This document shows, piece by piece, positions 6,511 through 10,205 of a stretch of DNA of 10,205 bases (position 1 is its first letter; every line of letters starts with the position of its first letter). The stretch comes from Sulfurovum sp. (GTDB taxonomy: Bacteria; Campylobacterota; Campylobacteria; Campylobacterales; Sulfurovaceae), in the NCBI GenBank assembly GCA_026985755.1, contig JALSPX010000172.1:1-10205 (forward strand). Direction: 5' to 3'. Position numbers and translations under genes: made by a program. The notes beneath the pieces were generated by a model, which was not told the DNA's origin, made no database searches, and saw nothing but the letters and a program-made list of their open reading frames with translations.

Positions 6511-7038
6511 ATGTCTAATGACAAAGCACTTATCGCTCAGATAGGGCGTACTATTGGACTTTGGGGTGACCTAAAGTTCCATCTGCATACCGATTTCCCA
6601 GAACAATTCAAAGTAGGTACAACCTATAAAAGTAATCGTGGTGATTTAACGATTTCAGATATCAATGAAAAACGCGGTACGATACGTTTTGTAGGATATG
6701 AAAGCATAGACAGTGCCAAAAAACTTACCAATGTGAAAATTTTTGCAGATGAAGCACAAACACGAGAAAATTGTGAGCTTAAAGAGGGGCAGCATTTTTG
6801 GTTTGACATTATGGGATGTATAGTCATGCAAGATGAGGAGTCTTTGGGTAAGGTGACAGATATACAACGTATGGGAGATACAGATTACTTGGCTGTACAA
6901 ACAGAGAGTCACCTTGTAGATGCAGGATTAACCAAAAGTTTTTTACTTCCATATATAGAACGCTATATAATGAAGGTTGATATAGAAGAGAAAATGGTCT
7001 ATACTAAAGATGCCAAAGATATACTAGAGGCATCATAA
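6511..7038 (+). CDS. rimM: Ribosome maturation factor RimM
   Basis: A 175-residue protein with the two RimM domains. An N-terminal beta-barrel opens with ALIAQIGRTIGLWGDLKFHLHTD (6-28), the usual IGxxxGxxGxLK-type start. The C-terminal PRC-barrel begins about residue 97 (FWFDIMGCIVM), includes SLGKVTDIQRMGDTDYLAV and FLLPYIERYIMKVD, and ends KDILEAS. RimM binds S19 and helps mature the 16S rRNA head. Usual length is 165-185. One base separates it from khpA, and its stop overlaps the trmD start as TAATG, so coupled translation is likely. A weak internal Shine-Dalgarno inside the khpA 3' end is all that is visible for initiation. Confidence 0.96.
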   Translation: MSNDKALIAQIGRTIGLWGDLKFHLHTDFPEQFKVGTTYKSNRGDLTISDINEKRGTIRFVGYESIDSAKKLTNVKIFADEAQTRENCELKEGQHFWFDIMGCIVMQDEESLGKVTDIQRMGDTDYLAVQTESHLVDAGLTKSFLLPYIERYIMKVDIEEKMVYTKDAKDILEAS

Positions 7039-7733
7039 TGCACTTCTCGTTTGTCACACTTTTCCCTAATCTTATCAAGGGATATTTTTCTGAAAGTATT
7101 TTAAAACGTGCTATTGAAGATGAGAAAATCTCTATTGATTTTTATAACCCTAGAGATTTTACTACCGACAAACATAATCGCGTAGATGCGCCTATGATTG
7201 GTGGTGGAGCAGGGATGCTCATGACGCCACAACCACTTATAGATACGCTAATACAAGTAAAAGAAACATCACCAAATGCACATATTATTTTTCTTTCTCC
7301 TGTAGCGAAGACTTTTACCCAAAATGATGCCAAGCGGTTAGCAAAATATGAGCATATCGTTTTTGTTTCTGGGCGTTATGAGGGGATAGATGAACGTGTG
7401 ATAGAAGAACATGCTGATGAACTTTTTTCTATAGGGGATTTTATTTTAACAGGTGGTGAGTTAGCAAGTATGGTCGTTTGTGATGCTATAAGTCGCAACG
7501 TGGATAGAGTATTGGGTAATAGCGACTCATTAAGTGTTGAAAGTTTTGAAGCATCATTACTAGAAGCACCGTCCTTTACTAAACCTATTAATTATAATGA
7601 AAATGAAGTGGTTTCAGAGTTCTTAAAGGGTAATCATAGTAAAATCACGGACTTAAAAAGAGGGCTTGCTTTGTGCAAAACAAAGTATTTTCGCCCAGAC
7701 TTATACAAAAGAAGGTATAACCATGAGAAATAA
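7038..7733 (+). CDS. trmD: tRNA (guanine-37-N1)-methyltransferase TrmD
   Basis: A 231-residue SPOUT methyltransferase that makes m1G37 on tRNAs reading CNN and some other codons, preventing +1 frameshifts. Seen: MHFSFVTLFPNLI start, VDAPMIGGGAGMLM (49-62), the knot segments FLSPVAKTFTQNDA (85-98), GRYEGIDERVIEEH (112-125) and SIGDFILTGGELASM (131-145), and SRNVDRVLG (152-160) with R153 matching catalytic Arg154 of E. coli. In the linker, VESF carries Glu (E168) where E. coli TrmD has its catalytic Asp169 (EDSF). The C-terminal domain retains LKGNHSKI and RPDLY but is shorter than the 255-residue E. coli protein. Its last 11 bases overlap rplS. Confidence 0.97.
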   Translation: MHFSFVTLFPNLIKGYFSESILKRAIEDEKISIDFYNPRDFTTDKHNRVDAPMIGGGAGMLMTPQPLIDTLIQVKETSPNAHIIFLSPVAKTFTQNDAKRLAKYEHIVFVSGRYEGIDERVIEEHADELFSIGDFILTGGELASMVVCDAISRNVDRVLGNSDSLSVESFEASLLEAPSFTKPINYNENEVVSEFLKGNHSKITDLKRGLALCKTKYFRPDLYKRRYNHEK

Positions 7734-8082
7734 ATACATTGAAAGTTTCGAGCAAGCACAACTAGAAGGCAAATCAGTTCCTGATTTTAGAGCTGGGGAT
7801 ACTCTTAGAGTAGCCGTACGCATTAAAGAAGGGAACAAAGAGAGAGTACAAAACTATGAAGGTCTTTGTATCGCTATCAGGGGTCAAGGTACAGGACGTA
7901 CTTTTATGGTAAGAAAAATGGGTGCTAACTCTGTTGGTGTTGAAAGAATCTTCCCTCTTTATTCTGAATCTATTGAAAGTATTGAAGTACTTAGAAAAGG
8001 TAGAGTTAGAAGAGCGAAATTATTCTACCTTAGAGAGCTTAAGGGTAAAGCAGCAAGAATCAAAGAACTCCGTAGAAAATAG
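7723..8082 (+). CDS. rplS: 50S ribosomal protein L19
   Basis: A 119-residue L19: MRNKYIESFEQAQ start, FRAGDTLRVAVRIKEGNKERVQNYEGLCIAIRG (22-54), GRTFMVRKMGANSVGVERIFPLYS (58-81), and the basic end VRRAKLFYLRELKGKAARIKEL. L19 lies at the 30S-50S interface. The frame is open 19 codons further upstream, but ATG 7723 is preferred: AAGG lies seven bases before it and the protein then has the normal family length. It overlaps the trmD end by 11 bases. Last gene of the cluster, followed three bases after the stop by a large palindromic element. Confidence 0.98.
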   Translation: MRNKYIESFEQAQLEGKSVPDFRAGDTLRVAVRIKEGNKERVQNYEGLCIAIRGQGTGRTFMVRKMGANSVGVERIFPLYSESIESIEVLRKGRVRRAKLFYLRELKGKAARIKELRRK

Positions 8083-8085
8083 TCC

Positions 8086-8246
8086 TTTCATCCGATTTGC
8101 ACTCATCTTTGTAGGATGTGTGCAGTTCTGAAACTAAATTTCGATACCCCTGTCGCTAAAGCGAAAGTGGGGTACACTTACTATACGTAAGCTCCTTCAC
8201 ACAAACCTACAAATATAAGTACAACTCGAATGAAATCATCTTTTTT
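8086..8246. repeat. About 150-bp imperfect palindrome with nested hairpins (MITE/REP-like element or structured RNA)
   Basis: The left arm (8086-8122) and the reverse complement of the right arm (8198-8235) both begin TTTCATyCGA, share TTTGTAGG, and end TGTGTG; 25 of the first 30 aligned positions agree. Between the arms are three smaller hairpins: AGTT-CTGA-AACT (8124-8135), TACCCC...GGGGTA (8145-8150/8169-8174) enclosing TCGCT-AA-AGCGA (8153-8164), and CTTAC-TATAC-GTAAG (8177-8191). This predicts a cloverleaf-like fold. Three of the five arm mismatches are C/T and become G-U wobbles if the minus strand is transcribed. A T6 run follows at 8241-8246, so it may also terminate the rplS operon. 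No transposase, obvious target-site duplication or coding frame is seen. Confidence 0.65.
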
Positions 8247-8279
8247 CTAAAATCATTACAAAACTTCTATTTAAATTGC

Positions 8280-8285
8280 TATAAT
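8280..8285 (+). promoter_or_regulatory. -10 box for the membrane-protein operon
   Basis: A perfect TATAAT followed by ACGC, preceded by A/T-rich sequence with phased T-runs and no clear -35. It lies 27 bases upstream of the ATG at 8313, and AGGA at 8301-8304 provides the ribosome binding site. The short leader suggests a constitutive promoter of the usual epsilonproteobacterial kind. Confidence 0.6.
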
Positions 8286-8312
8286 ACGCTAAAATAATGC
8301 AGGATTCTCTTT

Positions 8313-8888
8313 ATGTTAACTACCATGAAAAATAAATTTATTACATTGGTTCAACTTATCCTTGTGATGGTATATATTATTTTTGAAGAGCTTATTTGGG
8401 AGGGGATTGCTAGACCTATATATGAAGCAATTCATTCTCTGAAGATTCTTCAAAAAGTTGAAGCTAAGCTTCAACATGCGAATGCTTCCATGGTTCTTGT
8501 CATTTTTATGATATTGCTCGTATTGGTTGAGACATTTGGTATTTATGCTGGTATATTGCTTGTTAGTGGACATATGATATTAGGGTTGGGTCTTTATCTC
8601 TCTAAGATACCTATTGCAGCTTTTACATTTTGGCTATTTCGTGCTACCGAAGATAAGCTTATGCAGTTTAGATGGTTTAAATGGCTTTATAGCAAGATGA
8701 TGGCAGGCATTATATGGTTGAAATCAAGAGAGATGTATAAAGAGACGATGGCGCGTCTTAAGGCAATAAAGTATATGCTTAAAAAGTGGAAAGAAAAACA
8801 TTTTTCAAAAGAGAGTCTTTTTGTATTAAAAATAAAAAAAATGTATCAATCTGTAAAAGCCTCACTCAAAACAAAAGACAATGAATAA
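8313..8888 (+). CDS. Unrecognised multi-pass membrane protein with basic C-terminal tail
   Basis: A 191-residue protein I cannot assign to a characterised family. Hydrophobic segments lie at about 9-28, 59-84 and 86-108. The motif FEELIWEGIARPIYEAI (24-40) directly follows the first segment and resembles the 'eelvWe' region seen in conserved hypothetical membrane proteins of Proteobacteria (a recollection, not a search). From about 110 to the end it is strongly basic and helical (KLMQFRWFKWLYSKMM, then many Lys), so the tail is probably cytoplasmic by the positive-inside rule. AGGA eight bases before ATG 8313 supports the start; the ATG four codons on has no such site. It overlaps the next membrane-protein gene by eight bases, so the two proteins are likely made together and may interact. 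Confidence 0.8.
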   Translation: MLTTMKNKFITLVQLILVMVYIIFEELIWEGIARPIYEAIHSLKILQKVEAKLQHANASMVLVIFMILLVLVETFGIYAGILLVSGHMILGLGLYLSKIPIAAFTFWLFRATEDKLMQFRWFKWLYSKMMAGIIWLKSREMYKETMARLKAIKYMLKKWKEKHFSKESLFVLKIKKMYQSVKASLKTKDNE

Positions 8889-9801
8889 ACGTATTATACT
8901 TGGGGGTACAATCCTATTTATATCTTTTTTGATTGCACTTTTCAGTTTTGAGGAGAGTCGTACCTTTTTTATTGCGTTTCTGTGGCGTATTTTATTTTTT
9001 TTAAAGAAGAATATTCTTACACTTTTGGCGGCTTTTTTTCTAGTCAAGGGTAAGTTTATCTTGACCATATTTTTGAAAAAAATTGCGGTACTCTCTGCGA
9101 CAGGTTTAGGTAAACGTTATCTCATAGAAAAAGTGATTAATAAAAATCTAAAAATACATTTTTTAGATCACATAACAGATGATATAAAACGCCTAATTGC
9201 TTATGTGAAAGAGAACTTCAAAGATTTCCCTATCGTCAAACAGGTTTTGACAGGTATTGCTTTTTTGGGATCTTTGGGTTTTGTGGGTAAATTCATGGGT
9301 GGTATGCTTGCGATGAAAGTATTCATTGCAAAATTTTGGAGTTTTATTTTGGCAATTGTCCTAAAATTTGGTACAGCCATACTCTACTTTTTTACAGATT
9401 ACCTTTGGGGGTCATGGATTGCGCCTTTGGTGGAGATATTGATATTTTCATGGTTGCTTGAATGGTTAGAAAAAATACCATTTCTTAAAAAATATATGGT
9501 TAAATTGTACAGTGATTTTATCTCTTTGTTTGAATGGTTTGAACTCTATTTGGAAAAAATATTTCATCTTCCTGTGAAAAGATTTTTCAAATTTTTGGCA
9601 AAGCGAATCAAAAAAAGAATTTATCAATTTATAGGATATGAACATGTGTGTGCATGGAAACATCTGCATGAAGTAAGAGAGCTTAATCCCAATACTCATA
9701 TAAGACTAATCCAAAAACGCAGAGAGCGTGAAGTAAATAAGAAAAAAGAGTATATTTCTACCAGAACTAAAATAGTAGAAAAAAGAAAATCTAGGAAATA
9801 G
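8881..9801 (+). CDS. Unrecognised multi-pass membrane protein, coupled partner of the upstream gene
   Basis: A 306-residue protein of unknown function. Likely membrane segments: about 5-23, 44-66, 121-146, 150-172 and 176-195. Features include GLGKRYLIEKVINKNLKIHFLDH (75-97), a Gly-rich hydrophobic segment with SLGFVGKFMGGMLAMKVF (131-148), FTDYLWGSWIAPLVEIL (171-187), and an amphipathic basic stretch from about 196. The last 30 residues are almost entirely charged (KRREREVNKKKEYI onward). GxSxGFxGKFxGG-type small-residue packing suggests tight helix contacts, but no transporter or enzyme signature is recognised. Its ATG lies within the upstream gene's last codons (AATGAATAA) and has only a weak ribosome site, implying translational coupling. 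It converges with the HugZ-like gene 12 bases downstream. Confidence 0.8.
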   Translation: MNKRIILGGTILFISFLIALFSFEESRTFFIAFLWRILFFLKKNILTLLAAFFLVKGKFILTIFLKKIAVLSATGLGKRYLIEKVINKNLKIHFLDHITDDIKRLIAYVKENFKDFPIVKQVLTGIAFLGSLGFVGKFMGGMLAMKVFIAKFWSFILAIVLKFGTAILYFFTDYLWGSWIAPLVEILIFSWLLEWLEKIPFLKKYMVKLYSDFISLFEWFELYLEKIFHLPVKRFFKFLAKRIKKRIYQFIGYEHVCAWKHLHEVRELNPNTHIRLIQKRREREVNKKKEYISTRTKIVEKRKSRK

Positions 9802-9803
9802 AC

Positions 9804-9831
9804 CTTGATGACTTTAGTCAGAAGATTTTTT
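9804..9831 (+). terminator. Weak intrinsic terminator after the membrane-protein operon
   Basis: TGAC-TTTA-GTCA (9809-9820 region, extendable with CTT/AAG across a small bulge) is followed by ATTTTTT at 9825-9831. The stem is short, so termination may be partial. It overlaps the last codons of the converging minus-strand gene. Confidence 0.4.
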
Positions 9832-10205
9832 AATCAGCTGATTCATTTTCTCTCCACCAATGTCATAGGCTTCACCAAATCCAAAGGTTGCTTCACCACC
9901 AATAGGCTTTAGTGCATACAGATTGAAGTCTTTCATTCGCATAAGCATACTTAATGTCCCTTGTTCAAATTTTGCTTGAAAATTTTCCATGATGGGTTGA
10001 AACATCTTTTCATCTTTTTCTATACGTTTAACATCACATTGTAAAGAAATACGCTTTCTTCTGAAGATATTAGGCGTGATACTCTCATCTTCTATGAAAA
10101 ATGCAGAGGCTTTTGGTATATGTCGTATATTTTTGGCATGTGTGGAGATATCTGAGATAAAAATGTAGACTACTGCTCCATCGTAATAAAAAGGAGCATA
10201 AGAAT
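9814..10205 (-). CDS. HugZ/pyridoxamine-5'-phosphate-oxidase-like FMN- or heme-binding protein, N-terminus cut by window edge
   Basis: The minus-strand frame is open from the right edge to the TAA at 9814, giving 129 residues of the C-terminal part. The first residues seen, SYAPFYYDGAVVYIFISDISTHAKNIRHIP, followed by ASAFFIEDES (32-41), NIFRRKRISLQCDV (45-58), LMRMKDFNLYALKP (87-100) and GGEATFGFGEAYDI (102-115), match the split-barrel pattern of HugZ-family heme-degrading proteins within the FMN-binding PPOX superfamily (SYAPF, HxxN, DES, RKRL, DF.L..L.P, GFGxAY). About 15-20 N-terminal residues should be missing. It ends at LIKKSSD soon after the GFGxAY motif and has no long C-terminal extension. 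Iron acquisition from heme is possible but not shown; other split-barrel oxidoreductase roles remain open. Confidence 0.82.
   Translation of the reverse strand, partial: SYAPFYYDGAVVYIFISDISTHAKNIRHIPKASAFFIEDESITPNIFRRKRISLQCDVKRIEKDEKMFQPIMENFQAKFEQGTLSMLMRMKDFNLYALKPIGGEATFGFGEAYDIGGEKMNQLIKKSSD

Noticed and set aside
7666..7722. Upstream ATG at 7666 as the rplS start
   Set aside because: It would overlap trmD by 68 bases and add a non-L19 extension; ATG 7723 has AAGG at good spacing and gives normal length.
7922..8131. Short plus-strand frame running out of rplS into the palindromic element
   Set aside because: It is an out-of-frame shadow of rplS ending within the left arm; no independent start signal.
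9832..9843. Perfect 12-bp palindrome AATCAGCTGATT
   Set aside because: It falls within the MNQLI codons of the HugZ-like gene; a single 12-bp palindrome inside coding sequence is best taken as chance.

Overview
The window looks like part of a Campylobacterota (epsilonproteobacterial) chromosome, most like the Sulfurimonas/Sulfurovum/Sulfurospirillum type. This rests on the AT-rich composition, promoters with clear TATAAT-like -10 boxes but no convincing -35, an OprD-like porin, and the translation-gene cluster ffh-rpsP-khpA-rimM-trmD-rplS. Genus is an inference; there is no rRNA or marker gene to fix it.

Positions 1-4248 are all on the minus strand and read right to left: an OprD-family outer-membrane porin, a DAACS-family acidic amino acid symporter, an AraC-family regulator, and a fumarylacetoacetate-hydrolase-family enzyme cut by the left edge. 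Porin, inner-membrane symporter and regulator look like an uptake module for small acidic solutes. The regulator starts only six bases after the symporter stop. The intergenic gaps carry several perfect or near-perfect 10-11 bp inverted repeats that could be operators, terminators or mRNA-stabilising hairpins.

Positions 4249-4505 are a divergent promoter region. From 4506 to 8082 the plus strand carries ffh, then, after a 167-bp gap with its own promoter and a long leader hairpin, the tightly packed rpsP-khpA-rimM-trmD-rplS operon. Gaps there are 4 bp and 1 bp, followed by overlaps of 1 bp and 11 bp. The products serve protein targeting, ribosome assembly, tRNA m1G37 modification and the ribosome itself.

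Positions 8086-8235 hold a roughly 150-bp imperfect palindrome with three nested hairpins, starting three bases after the rplS stop. It resembles a MITE/REP-like element or a structured RNA. Positions 8313-9801 hold two translationally coupled genes for unrecognised multi-pass membrane proteins with basic C-terminal tails. The window ends with a converging minus-strand gene of the HugZ/pyridoxamine-5'-phosphate-oxidase-like FMN/heme-binding family, cut by the right edge.

Most of the window is ordinary housekeeping sequence. The unexplained parts are the palindromic element after rplS, the rpsP leader hairpin, the inverted repeats around the symporter and regulator, and the two-gene membrane operon. 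No CRISPR, tRNA, rRNA, transposase or phage gene was seen.
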